The position numbers and the translations under genes are program-made. Shown in pieces: positions 42,575 through 51,494 of a stretch of 64,000 nt of DNA (position 1 is the stretch's first letter; every line of letters begins with the position of its first letter). The DNA comes from Novosphingobium sp. JCM 18896 (lineage in GTDB: Bacteria > Pseudomonadota > Alphaproteobacteria > Sphingomonadales > Sphingomonadaceae): positions 1 to 64,000 of the forward strand of contig NZ_JAPCZF010000008.1 of assembly GCF_025938095.1 (NCBI RefSeq), written 5' to 3'. The notes beneath the pieces were generated by a model, which was given only the letters and a program-made list of their open reading frames with translations, was not told where the DNA came from and made no database searches.

Positions 42575-45373
42575 ATGTTCGACGTCTTGCTGTGCATTCA
42601 TGAAAAGCATGACGAGTGGCTCGTCCTGCTGGCCGCGGTGATTTGCATAGTTTCGACGATGAGCGCGGTGCTGCTGCTGCGCCACGCCCGGCATTTCGCG
42701 GGCAAGGCCGCCGCCAAATGGGTCGGCGGCGCTGCGGTCGCGATCGGTTTCGGCATCTGGGCCACCCATTTCGTCGCGATGCTCGGCTACGACCCCGGCG
42801 TCGTCGCGGGCTATCACATGCCCGCCACCCTGCTGTCGCTGGTCATCGCCATCGCCATGACCGCCATGTCGTTCTTCGTGTGCCTTGCTTATCCGCAGGC
42901 GCGCGGGCTCGCCGCGGCGAGCGTGCTGGGCGGCGGCGGTGTCGCCGCGATGCACTACCTCGGCATGTCGGCGCTCGAGCTGCCGGCCGATATCACCTGG
43001 CGCAGCGGCTATGTCGCGCTGTCGCTCGTCTTCGCGGTCGTGCCGATGTATCCGGCGCTGGCCTTCGCCGTCGGCGGCCGCAGCGTGCGCAGCGGCGTTG
43101 CCGCGGGCCTGCTGATGACCCTGGCGATCGTCCTGCTGCACTTCACCGCGATGACCGCGGTGGTTCTCATCCCCGCGCCGCTCGACGAGCGCACGGCCAT
43201 GCTGCTGTCGCCCAACAGCATGGCCATGGCCATCGCCGCGGGCTCGATCGGCCTGCTCACCGTCTGCATCGCCGTGCTCAGCGTCGCGCGCACCGCGCGG
43301 ATCGCGGTCCACGCCAGCCAGCGCGATCTCGCGATCCTGGTCAAGGGCGTGACCGACTGCGCGATTTACATGCTCGATCGTGATGGCAAGGTTGCCAACT
43401 GGAACCCCGGTGCACAGCGGCTCAAGGGCTATACCGCGCGCGAGGCGATCGGTCTGCCGCTGGCGCAGTTCTATTCGCTCGAGGATCGTCACGCAGGCCT
43501 GCCCGAGAAGGCGGTGAGCATCGCGATGGAGCAGGGCAAGTTCTCGGGCGAGGGCTGGCGCATGCGCCGCGACGGCTCGCGCTTCTGGGCCCATGTCACG
43601 ATCGAGCGCATTTCCGACGATGCCGGCAATCACATCGGTTTCGCCAAGATCACCCGCGACATGAGCCGGTTCAAGGAAGACCAGGACCGCTTGCAGGAGA
43701 TGACCGCGCACCTCGATGCGGCGCTCGGCAACATGCACCAGGGCCTCTGCCTGTTCGACGCCGACGAGCGGCTGGTCGTGGTCAACGCGCGCTTCCTCGA
43801 GATCTGGGGGCTCGACAAGGCGGCCTGCACGCCGGGCATGACGCTCGACGAGGTGGCCCATGTCGCGCTCGCCTCGCGGACGGGTGCGGCCGTGCCGCAG
43901 GAGCGCGTCGACGATCTGCGCCTGACCCTGCGCCAGGCGCTCGACGATCACAGCTTCCCACCGGTGGTGTCCGAATTCGGCGATTCGCTGGTCGTCTCGA
44001 TGATCAGCCGCCCGGCCGCCGACGGCGGTTGGGTGACGACCTTCGAGGACGTCACCGAACGCCGCCGGTCCGAGGAAAAGATCGCCCACATGGCGATGCA
44101 CGACGGCCTGACCGGGCTGCCCAACCGCTCGAGCTTCAACCAGTGGGTCGATGCCGAGCTCGAGCAGGCGCGCCATTTCGGCCACAACCTGGCGGCGGTG
44201 GTCATCGATCTCGACCGGTTCAAGGAAATCAACGACACGCGTGGCCACGGCGCCGGCGATGCCGCGCTCCAACTGCTGTCGCGGCGCCTGATCGACATCC
44301 TCGACGACGGCGAGATCGCCGCGCGCGTCGGCGGTGACGAATTCTCCGCGGCCAAGCGCTTCCGCGACCAGGCCGAACTCGCCGGTTTCCTCGATCGCAT
44401 CGAGAGCTGCTTCGCAACCCCGGTCGGCAGCGAGGACAACCGCTTCCACCTCGGCGCCTCGATCGGCGTCTCGGTGTTTCCTAACGATGGTTCGCTGCGC
44501 GAGCAGATCCTCAACAACGCCGACATGGCGATGTACCGCGCGAAGGCCAGCCTGGGAGAGCGCATCGCTTTCTACGAGCCCGAGATGGACGAGACCGCGC
44601 GCGCGCGCCGCCAGCTCTCGAACGACCTGCGCCATGCCCTCAGCCGCAACGAGCTGACCCTGCTCTATCAGCCGCAGCACGACCTGCGCACCGGCGAGCT
44701 CAGCGGTTACGAGGCCCTGCTGCGCTGGCAGCACCCGAAGCGCGGTGCGATCGCGCCCGACTATTTCATTCCGCTGGCCGAAGAGACCGGAGAGATCCTC
44801 GCGATCGGCGAATGGGTGCTGCGTCAGGCCTGCCTCGAAGCGCGCACCTGGCCCGGCGATCTCAAGGTCGCGGTCAATCTCTCGGCGGTCCAGCTGATGC
44901 AGACCGAACTCGTCGAGATGGTCAAGGCCGTGCTGATCGAGAGCGGCCTGTCACCGATGCGGCTCGAGCTCGAGATCACCGAGACCGCGATCATCTCGGA
45001 CAAGCTGCGCGCGCTGCATCTGCTGCGGCAGATCAAGGCGCTCGGCGTCAGCATCGCCATGGACGATTTCGGCACGGGCTATTCGTCGCTCGACACGCTG
45101 CACTCGTTCCCGTTCGACAAGATCAAGATCGACAAGTCGTTCCTGCTCAAATCGCAGCAGAGCCCCGAGGCACGCGCGATCATCAAGGCCGTGCTGGCAT
45201 TGGGCCAGAGCCTCAGCGTGCCGGTGCTCGCCGAGGGTGTCGAGACCGAGTTCCAGCTCGGCCTGCTGCAGGAACAGGGCTGCGATCAGGCCCAGGGCTA
45301 TTATTTCGGCCGCCCGGCCGTGGCGCCGAGCATCGCCACCGATGCCGACGAAACCCGCCGCGCGCAACCCTAA
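42575..45373 (+). CDS. MHYT-PAS-GGDEF-EAL membrane signalling protein
   Basis: 932 residues from ATG 42575, with GAGAGG 6 nt upstream; ATG 42569 abuts that site and is less likely. The N-terminal seven-helix MHYT domain (to about 250) has the metal-binding pairs WATHFVAML, MHYLGMSA and LLHFTAMT. Two PAS domains follow (about 260-390 and 390-510), then GGDEF with intact GGDEF in RVGGDEF, and EAL with EALLRW and DDFGTGYSS. Both enzyme domains look active, so it can make or break c-di-GMP. MHYT is proposed to bind copper and sense O2, CO or NO. A CtrA-like site precedes it. Confidence 0.93.
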   Translation: MFDVLLCIHEKHDEWLVLLAAVICIVSTMSAVLLLRHARHFAGKAAAKWVGGAAVAIGFGIWATHFVAMLGYDPGVVAGYHMPATLLSLVIAIAMTAMSFFVCLAYPQARGLAAASVLGGGGVAAMHYLGMSALELPADITWRSGYVALSLVFAVVPMYPALAFAVGGRSVRSGVAAGLLMTLAIVLLHFTAMTAVVLIPAPLDERTAMLLSPNSMAMAIAAGSIGLLTVCIAVLSVARTARIAVHASQRDLAILVKGVTDCAIYMLDRDGKVANWNPGAQRLKGYTAREAIGLPLAQFYSLEDRHAGLPEKAVSIAMEQGKFSGEGWRMRRDGSRFWAHVTIERISDDAGNHIGFAKITRDMSRFKEDQDRLQEMTAHLDAALGNMHQGLCLFDADERLVVVNARFLEIWGLDKAACTPGMTLDEVAHVALASRTGAAVPQERVDDLRLTLRQALDDHSFPPVVSEFGDSLVVSMISRPAADGGWVTTFEDVTERRRSEEKIAHMAMHDGLTGLPNRSSFNQWVDAELEQARHFGHNLAAVVIDLDRFKEINDTRGHGAGDAALQLLSRRLIDILDDGEIAARVGGDEFSAAKRFRDQAELAGFLDRIESCFATPVGSEDNRFHLGASIGVSVFPNDGSLREQILNNADMAMYRAKASLGERIAFYEPEMDETARARRQLSNDLRHALSRNELTLLYQPQHDLRTGELSGYEALLRWQHPKRGAIAPDYFIPLAEETGEILAIGEWVLRQACLEARTWPGDLKVAVNLSAVQLMQTELVEMVKAVLIESGLSPMRLELEITETAIISDKLRALHLLRQIKALGVSIAMDDFGTGYSSLDTLHSFPFDKIKIDKSFLLKSQQSPEARAIIKAVLALGQSLSVPVLAEGVETEFQLGLLQEQGCDQAQGYYFGRPAVAPSIATDADETRRAQP

Positions 45374-45385
45374 CTCCGTCTCGTA

Positions 45386-47767
45386 TCAGAGCGGGTTGCC
45401 GTCCTTGTCGCGGTAGATGTCGCGGCGGCCGACGTGGTTGGCCGGGCCGACGAAGCCGTCGGCTTCCATGCGCTCGACCCACTTCGACGCGGTGTTGTAG
45501 CCGACACCCATCTGGCGCTGGATCCAGCTCGCCGAGACCTTCTGGCTCTCGAACACGAGCTGGCAGACCTGGCGGTACTTGCGCTCCTCGGGATTGTCCG
45601 AAGCCGCATCGATGTCGTCGAAGCCGAAGCCGCCGTCCTCGGGCTCCTCCGTGACCGAATCGATGTAGTCGGGCTTGCCCTGGGTACGCCAGTAGTCGGC
45701 GACGCGCTCGACTTCCTCGTCGCTGACGAAGGGGCCGTGGACGCGTTTGATCGGGTCGGTGCTCGGTTTGTAGAGCATGTCGCCCTTGCCCAGCAGCTGC
45801 TCGGCGCCCTGTTCGCCCAGGATCGTGCGGCTGTCGATACGGCTGGTCACGGCAAACGAGATACGCGTCGGCATATTGGCCTTGATGACGCCGGTGATGA
45901 CGTCGACCGACGGGCGCTGCGTCGCCATGATCATGTGGATGCCCGCGGCGCGGCTCTTCTGCGACAGCCGCTGGATCAGGACTTCGATTTCCTTGCCGAC
46001 GGTGATCATGAGGTCGGCGAGCTCGTCGACGATCAGCACGATCTGCGGCATGGTCTCGTAGTCGAGCTGGCGATCCTCGTAGAGCTCCTCGCCCGTATCC
46101 GGGTCGAAGCCGATCTGGATGCGGCGACCGAGCGGCTTGCCCTTGGCCGCGGCGGCGCGGACCTTCTCGTTGAAGCCCGCGAGGTTGCGCACCGAGATCT
46201 CGCTCATCATGCGATAGCGGCGTTCCATCTCCTCGACCGCCCACTTGAGCGCGCGCACCGCCTTGGGCGGCTCGGTGACGACCGGTGAGAGCAGGTGCGG
46301 GATGTCGTCGTAGGACTTGAGCTCGAGCACCTTGGGATCGACCAGGATCAGGCGGCACTGCGCCGGGGTCAGGCGATAGAGCAGCGACAGCAGGATCGTG
46401 TTGAGCCCGACCGACTTGCCCGAGCCGGTGGTGCCCGCGACGAGCAGGTGCGGCATGGTCGCGAGGTCGGCGACGATCGGCTCGCCGGCGATGTCCTTGC
46501 CGAGGATGATCGGCAGCAGGCCTTTGTGGTTGGCGAAGGTCTCCGAGCCGACCATCTCCTTGAACGAGACCATCTGGCGGTCGGCGTTGGGCAGTTCGAT
46601 GCCCATGACGGTGCGACCGGGGATCGATGAGACGCGCGCCGAGATCGCCGACATGTTGCGGGCGATGTCGTCGGCCAGGCCGATCACGCGGCTGGCCTTG
46701 ATGCCCGCGGCGGGCTCGAGCTCGTACATCGTCACGACCGGGCCGGTACGCACCGCGGTGATCTCGCCCTTGACGTTGAAGTCGTCGAGCACGGTTTCGA
46801 GCAGGCGGGCGTTGCGCTCGAGGCTGAGCTTGTCGATCTTCGGTGCCGAGTTCGGCGGCGGGTCGGCGAGCAGGTCGAGCGCCGGCAGCTCGTACTGGTC
46901 GAACAGGTCGCCCTGCTTGGCCGCGACCGTGTTGAACTGGGCGGGCTTGGTCTGGCGGTCGGGCTCGACGATCTCGGTCGCGCGGCGCGGTGCCTCGGTG
47001 AATTCGATGGTGGAGGGGGCACCGGCTTCGGCCGCGGCCGGCTTGGGCTCGCGCAGCTTCTTCTCGCGCGGCGGCGTGATGAAGGGCACGCCTTCGGGCA
47101 TCGACAACCCGCGCGCGCCGCGCAGACGGCCGGGGAGCGTGAGCAGCGCGGCCCAGTCGAGCGCGAAGACGCGGCCAGCGAGCATCGCACCCGAGCCCAG
47201 GCAGGCGAGCGCCAGTGCCAGGATCAGCCAGCCGCGGAACGCCTCGGGCAGCAGATTGGCGACGCCGCGGATCGCGCCCGATCCGAGCAGGCCGGCGAGG
47301 CCGCCCATCGAGGCGGGCAGGGTGCCGCCGGGCTCGGTGAAGGTCAGCGAGAGCACGGTCGAGAGCAGGGCCATGCCCAGCAGCAGCACGCCGATCGGCC
47401 GCCACCAGCGCTGGTCGCTGTGTTCGAGCGTGCCGTCCTCTTCCTCGACCATGCGCCAGAGCTTGCGCGCGAAGACGTAGAGCAGCGGCAGGAACAGCAC
47501 CGAGACCGGGCCGAACAGGAACAGCGCGCGTTCGGCCGCATAGGCGCCGAGCGGCCCCATCCAGTTGCGCACCTCACCGCCGGCGGCGGTCGAGGCCGAA
47601 GGGTCGGTCTGGTGATAGCTGGTCAGCGCCAGCGCGAGGAAGACCATGCCGCCGAACAGCAGTACGGCGCCGCCGATCTCGGAGCTCCGGCGCAAGGCAC
47701 GGCGCAGCACCGCGCGCCAGTTGGGCGCGGCGATCCGTCCGCCGGAAGTGATTGGGCGTGTGGCCAT
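45386..47767 (-). CDS. ftsK: DNA translocase FtsK
   Basis: 793 residues. Four N-terminal membrane helices (about 30-190), a short linker, and the motor: Walker A AGTTGSGKS near residue 443, Walker B IVLIVDELADLM, and the arginine finger region GIHMIMATQRPSVDVITG. The C-terminal gamma winged helix, which reads KOPS, is at about 720-790 (ASWIQRQMGVGYNTASKW, VGRRDIYRDK). FtsK coordinates chromosome segregation, XerCD recombination and division at the septum. Its 3' end faces the MHYT protein gene with 12 bp between stop codons. Confidence 0.96.
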   Translation of the reverse strand: MATRPITSGGRIAAPNWRAVLRRALRRSSEIGGAVLLFGGMVFLALALTSYHQTDPSASTAAGGEVRNWMGPLGAYAAERALFLFGPVSVLFLPLLYVFARKLWRMVEEEDGTLEHSDQRWWRPIGVLLLGMALLSTVLSLTFTEPGGTLPASMGGLAGLLGSGAIRGVANLLPEAFRGWLILALALACLGSGAMLAGRVFALDWAALLTLPGRLRGARGLSMPEGVPFITPPREKKLREPKPAAAEAGAPSTIEFTEAPRRATEIVEPDRQTKPAQFNTVAAKQGDLFDQYELPALDLLADPPPNSAPKIDKLSLERNARLLETVLDDFNVKGEITAVRTGPVVTMYELEPAAGIKASRVIGLADDIARNMSAISARVSSIPGRTVMGIELPNADRQMVSFKEMVGSETFANHKGLLPIILGKDIAGEPIVADLATMPHLLVAGTTGSGKSVGLNTILLSLLYRLTPAQCRLILVDPKVLELKSYDDIPHLLSPVVTEPPKAVRALKWAVEEMERRYRMMSEISVRNLAGFNEKVRAAAAKGKPLGRRIQIGFDPDTGEELYEDRQLDYETMPQIVLIVDELADLMITVGKEIEVLIQRLSQKSRAAGIHMIMATQRPSVDVITGVIKANMPTRISFAVTSRIDSRTILGEQGAEQLLGKGDMLYKPSTDPIKRVHGPFVSDEEVERVADYWRTQGKPDYIDSVTEEPEDGGFGFDDIDAASDNPEERKYRQVCQLVFESQKVSASWIQRQMGVGYNTASKWVERMEADGFVGPANHVGRRDIYRDKDGNPL

Positions 47768-47815
47768 GGTCGTCCCCTGCTAGGCGCGAATTATGCGCCT
47801 CGGGGTGACTCCCCG

Positions 47816-48364
47816 TCAAGAATCCTTGGGAATCAGCCCGTCGATTGCCGCCCAGGCGTGACCGCCGAGGCGTCGCGCGCGCCGGGCGTCGATGCCGCCG
47901 AGCGCGATCACGGGCAGGCCGGCGCGCGCGGCCAGCAGCCGGAAGCGCATCGGTCCGAGCCCTTTAGCCCCCGGATGCGACCGCGTCGCGAAGGCCGGCG
48001 AGAGCAGGATCGCGTCGGCGCGCGCGCGGCGGGCGTTGGCGATCTCGGCGAGCGAATGGGCGGTGGCCAGACGGAGCAGGGCCGGGCCGGCGCTGAGCAT
48101 TGTGGGCGAGCCATAGGCACCGTCGGTCCGCCAGGCGCGGGCTTCGGCGGCGTTGCCGGCCAGGACAAGCCAATGGCCTCGCTGGCGCGCAAGCCTGGCC
48201 AGGGGCTCGAACCGCGCGCGGCGTTCGGCGGGCGGCAGGTGGTAGTGCCGGTAGATCAGCCCCGAGCCGCGCGGCAGGCGCGCCAGGACGGTCTCGAGCA
48301 TGGCGTCGTTGCGGGCGTCGCTGACGAGCCAAATCTGGGGCAATGCGGACTGGCGCTGCGGCAT
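47816..48364 (-). CDS. Thiamine-phosphate-synthase-like protein
   Basis: 182 residues, shorter than typical ThiE (about 210). The TIM-barrel pattern is recognisable in IWLVSDARND, LAGNAAEARAW, SLAEIANARRARADAILLSPAF and GLPVIALGGIDARRARRL (the GGI phosphate loop). The strict HMP-PP and metal ligands are not all evident, so it may have another function. It lies 48 bp after ftsK's start on the same strand and is divergent from the YggS gene, with only 22 bp between start codons. Confidence 0.75.
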   Translation of the reverse strand: MPQRQSALPQIWLVSDARNDAMLETVLARLPRGSGLIYRHYHLPPAERRARFEPLARLARQRGHWLVLAGNAAEARAWRTDGAYGSPTMLSAGPALLRLATAHSLAEIANARRARADAILLSPAFATRSHPGAKGLGPMRFRLLAARAGLPVIALGGIDARRARRLGGHAWAAIDGLIPKDS

Positions 48365-48370
48365 CGCCTC

Positions 48371-48378
48371 GCTATAGC
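48371..48378. promoter_or_regulatory. Candidate bidirectional -10 element for two leaderless genes
   Basis: GCTATAGC is a perfect palindrome in the 22-bp gap between the divergent starts at 48364 and 48387. Read either way it gives a TATAGC -10 box, with 6 or 8 nt to the start codon, about where transcription would begin. Neither gene has a well-placed ribosome binding site, fitting leaderless mRNAs. This is inference. Confidence 0.4.
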
Positions 48379-48386
48379 AGCGCGCC

Positions 48387-49046
48387 ATGGAGGAACCAGC
48401 CACCCTGCTCGCGGCCGTCAACGACCGCATCGCCGCCGCCGCCAGGCTCGCTCGCCGCAAGCCCGAGGAGGTCACGCTCGTCGCGGTCAGCAAGACCCAT
48501 CCGGCCGAGCGCATCGCGCCGCTGATCGCCGCCGGCCAGCGCGCGTTCGGCGAAAACCGCGTGCAGGAGGCACAGGACAAGTGGCCGGCGCTGCGCGAAA
48601 TGCACCCCGATCTGGCGCTGCACCTCGTCGGCCAGCTCCAGTCGAACAAGGCCGAGGACGCCGTCGCGCTGTTCGATTGCATCCATTCGCTCGATCGCCC
48701 CTCGCTGGTGACGGCGCTGGCCAAGGCGATGGACAAGCTGGACCGTCAGGTGCCCTGCTTCGTCCAGGTCAACATCGGCGCCGAGGAACAGAAGGGCGGC
48801 TGCGCGATCGCCGACCTGCCCGCGCTGCTGGCCGAGATCCGCGCGACGGCGATCCCGCTCGCCGGCCTGATGTGCGTGCCGCCCGCGACGATCGAGGCGG
48901 CGCCGTTCTTCGCGCTGCTCGGCAAGCTCGCCGACGACAACGGCATTACCGGTCTGTCGATGGGCATGAGCGAGGACTTCGAGACCGCGATCACGCTCGG
49001 TGCGACGCATGTGCGCGTGGGTTCGGCGCTGTTCGGGGCGCGGTAG
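48387..49046 (+). CDS. YggS/PROSC-family PLP homeostasis protein
   Basis: 219 residues. Alanine-racemase-like single barrel. The PLP Lys is in LVAVSKTHP near residue 36; GENRVQEAQDKWP and HLVGQLQSNKA follow, and the phosphate site is in SMGMSEDFETAI and THVRVGSALFG. The family binds PLP and keeps its free level in balance; it is not an active racemase. It is divergent from the ThiE-like gene. Confidence 0.93.
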   Translation: MEEPATLLAAVNDRIAAAARLARRKPEEVTLVAVSKTHPAERIAPLIAAGQRAFGENRVQEAQDKWPALREMHPDLALHLVGQLQSNKAEDAVALFDCIHSLDRPSLVTALAKAMDKLDRQVPCFVQVNIGAEEQKGGCAIADLPALLAEIRATAIPLAGLMCVPPATIEAAPFFALLGKLADDNGITGLSMGMSEDFETAITLGATHVRVGSALFGAR

Positions 49047-49053
49047 CGCTTCG

Positions 49054-49206
49054 CCACCCTCATCCAAGCTTCGCTAGCCGCTGCCGCGGCAAGCTGCGCT
49101 ATCCTTCTCCCGCCAGCGGGAGAAGGTAAAGGAAACCCTCTTCCGCTGGCGGGAGAGGAGCGAGACTTGGTGAACGCAGTGAACCTAGTCGCAGCGGTGA
49201 GGGTGG
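49054..49206. repeat. Intergenic inverted-repeat element, second family
   Basis: 153 bp bounded by CCACCCTCA and TGAGGGTGG. Inside are two strong hairpins: CTTCTCCCGCCAGCGGGAGAAG and CTCTTCCGCTGGCGGGAGAG. It fills the gap between the convergent YggS and pyruvate kinase genes and touches the latter's stop codon. It is non-coding and different in sequence from the ATCCTCCCC family. Confidence 0.75.
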
Positions 49207-50676
49207 TCAGCCCGCGTGCCGCTTCAGTTCGTCGCCGGTCAGTGTGACGACATGCAGCAGGTTGGTCGCGCCCGGCGTGCCGAACGGAACCCCGGCCAGC
49301 GCGATCAGTTTCGAGCCGGCCGTGCCGAAACCGTGGCGCAACGCCATGCGGCGGCCCTTGGCGATCATTTCCTCGAACGAGCCGATGTCCTTGGTGTGCA
49401 CCGGATAGGCGCCCCACAGCAGCGCCACCTTGCGCGCGGTCTTGATCGAGGGGGTCAGCACCAGGATGCGCACGCCGGGCCGCTCGCGTGCGACGCGGCG
49501 CGCGGTCGAGCCCGAGCCGGTGAACACGATCACGCCCGCGATCGGCAGGGTCTGGGTGATCTGCGCGCAGGCCTCGGCCAGCGCGTCGGCGGTGGTCGCA
49601 TCGGGGCGCACGTCGGTGAAGTGGACGCGCTCGCCATAGCCGGCGTCGCTTTCGACCTGGGTGGCGATGCGGTGCATGATCGTCACCGCTTCCTCGGGCC
49701 AGGCGCCCGCCGCGGTCTCGGCCGAGAGCATGACCGCGTCGGCACCGTCGTAGACCGCGTTGGCGACGTCGGACACTTCGGCGCGGGTCGGCGCCGGGCT
49801 CTCGATCATCGATTCGAGCATCTGCGTGGCGACGATCACCGGCTTGCCCGAACGGCGCGTCGCGGCGACGATGCGCTTCTGCAGCGGCGGCACCTCTTCA
49901 GGGTTCAGCTCGACGCCGAGGTCGCCGCGCGCGACCATGATGCCGTCGGCGAGTTCGATGATCTCCTCGAGCCGGTCGATCGCCGCGGGCTTCTCGATCT
50001 TGGCGACGAGCGCGCCGTAGCCGCCCATCAGGCGGCGCGCCTCGGCGACGTCCTCGGGGCGCTGGACGAAGGACAGCGCGACCCAGTCGGTGCCCTGCTC
50101 GACCGCGAAGGCCAGGTCGCGGCGGTCCTTCTCGGTCAGCGCCGGCACGGGCACGACCGCGTCGGGCACGTTGACGCCCTTGCGGTCCGAGATGATGCCG
50201 CCGACTTCGGCCGAGCAGAGGATTTCGTTGTCGTCGGCGCGGATCACGCGCAGGCGCAGCTTGCCGTCGTCGATCAGCAGGCGCTGGCCCTTCTGGAGAA
50301 TGCCGAACAGCTCGGGATGCGGCAGGCATACGCGCGTCTCGTCGCCCGGCGTCGGGTCGCGGTCGAGCGTGAAGTGGCTGCCGTGGCGGATGACCGTGCG
50401 GCCTTCCTGGAAGATTCCGACGCGCAGCTTCGGCCCTTGCAGGTCGCAGAGAATGCCGATCGGCCGCCCGAAGTCCTTCTCGGCCGCGCGGATCGCGGCG
50501 ATGGTCCGGGCGTGGGTCTCGTGATCGCCATGGCTCATGTTGACGCGGAAGGCGTCGGCGCCGGCGCGCAGCAGGCGGCCGATCATCTCGGGATTGGCGC
50601 TGGCGGGCCCCAGCGTCGCCAGGATCTTCACCTTGCGCGCTGCGAGCGTCACTTCCGGGGTATGGGACTTGGCCAA
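49207..50676 (-). CDS. pyk: Pyruvate kinase
   Basis: 489 residues from TTG 50676, with AGAGG 7 nt upstream; the frame continues upstream but carries no family homology. It makes pyruvate and ATP from phosphoenolpyruvate. Motifs: KILATLGPASANPEMI, AFRVNMSHGDHETHA, DLQGPKLRVG, the B domain, the catalytic stretch VALSFVQRPEDV, VAKIEKPAAI, the metal ligands in GIMVARGDLGVEL and TQMLESMIESPAPTRAE. The C-terminal effector domain is present. Its 3' end meets an intergenic repeat. Confidence 0.96.
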   Translation of the reverse strand: MAKSHTPEVTLAARKVKILATLGPASANPEMIGRLLRAGADAFRVNMSHGDHETHARTIAAIRAAEKDFGRPIGILCDLQGPKLRVGIFQEGRTVIRHGSHFTLDRDPTPGDETRVCLPHPELFGILQKGQRLLIDDGKLRLRVIRADDNEILCSAEVGGIISDRKGVNVPDAVVPVPALTEKDRRDLAFAVEQGTDWVALSFVQRPEDVAEARRLMGGYGALVAKIEKPAAIDRLEEIIELADGIMVARGDLGVELNPEEVPPLQKRIVAATRRSGKPVIVATQMLESMIESPAPTRAEVSDVANAVYDGADAVMLSAETAAGAWPEEAVTIMHRIATQVESDAGYGERVHFTDVRPDATTADALAEACAQITQTLPIAGVIVFTGSGSTARRVARERPGVRILVLTPSIKTARKVALLWGAYPVHTKDIGSFEEMIAKGRRMALRHGFGTAGSKLIALAGVPFGTPGATNLLHVVTLTGDELKRHAG

Positions 50677-50744
50677 GACGCTACCTCTTTCACAATCGCG
50701 GCGTCCTATGGCAAAGCCGGCCGCAAAGACCAAGGATGAACGGC

Positions 50745-51050
50745 ATGAATGACACGTTGGATACGCTGGATGACGCAAAGGCTGCCGCCGCTTTCCGCCG
50801 GCTGGTCCGCCATTTGCGCAAGCGCCACGATGCGCAGAACATCGACCTGATGGGCCTGGCGGGCTTCTGCCGCAACTGCCTGGCCGACTGGATCATCGAC
50901 GCCGGTTTCGAGGGCGACAAGGCCCAGGCGCGCGAACTGATCCACGGCATGCCGGCGGGCGAGTGGAAGGACAAGTTCCAGACCGAGGCCACGCCGGAAC
51001 AGCTCGCGCGCATGGAGGAAAGCCTCAAGAAGAACGGCGGGACTCACTGA
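50745..51050 (+). CDS. DUF1244 protein
   Basis: 101 residues from ATG 50745; AAGGA is 8 nt upstream, so ATG 50736 is less likely. The DUF1244 pattern is clear: FRRLVRHLRKRHDAQNIDLM, AGFCRNCLADWI and HGMPAGEWKDKFQ. Two nearby cysteines and a histidine suggest a small metal-binding fold. Function unknown. It is divergent from pyruvate kinase and followed by gapR. Confidence 0.85.
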   Translation: MNDTLDTLDDAKAAAAFRRLVRHLRKRHDAQNIDLMGLAGFCRNCLADWIIDAGFEGDKAQARELIHGMPAGEWKDKFQTEATPEQLARMEESLKKNGGTH

Positions 51051-51146
51051 CGCCGGACTAATCCACAGGCGCCGCTTTCTCCGATGGGCTCGCGCGGCTA
51101 AAGGCGCGGGCAACCGATTCACTCAAATCCTTTGGAGACTTCCCCG

Positions 51147-51380
51147 ATGGCCGAAACCGACGACCGCCTGCGCCTTCTCATCGAGCGCATCGAACGCCTC
51201 GAAGAGGAGAAGAAGGGGATCAGCGACGACATCAAGGACGTCTACAACGAGGGCAAGGCCGTCGGTTACGACGCCAAGATCATGCGCCAGGTCGTGCGCC
51301 TGCGGAAGATGCCGCCCGACGATCGCCGCGAGATGGAATCGATCCTCGACCTCTACAAGGCCGCGCTCGGCCTCGAATAG
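51147..51380 (+). CDS. gapR: GapR-family nucleoid-associated protein (DUF2312)
   Basis: 77 residues from ATG 51147 with GGAG 9 nt upstream. The helical DUF2312 sequence is typical: RLRLLIERIERLEEEKKGI, DDIKDVYNEGKAVGYD and KIMRQVVRLRKM. In Caulobacter GapR forms a ring-like tetramer on overtwisted DNA ahead of forks and polymerases and stimulates topoisomerases. It lies in a run of same-strand genes with DUF1244 and yebC and close to ruvC, consistent with a genome-maintenance role. Confidence 0.9.
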   Translation: MAETDDRLRLLIERIERLEEEKKGISDDIKDVYNEGKAVGYDAKIMRQVVRLRKMPPDDRREMESILDLYKAALGLE

Positions 51381-51392
51381 TCCGGTTCGGCT

Positions 51393-51420
51393 CGTCATCC
51401 CCGTGACCGCGGGGATGACG
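51393..51420. repeat. REP-like hairpin, intergenic
   Basis: CGTCATCCCC and GGGGATGACG form a perfect 10-bp inverted repeat around an 8-nt loop. Similar palindromes are common between genes in sphingomonads. It lies just after gapR and may act as a terminator or RNA stabiliser; no T-run follows. Confidence 0.7.
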
Positions 51421-51494
51421 AAGCCTCGGATTGCCCGAAAGGCGCCAGTGGGCTAGGGGCGCGACAACGCCAACCCAGCAGACGAAAAGATCCC

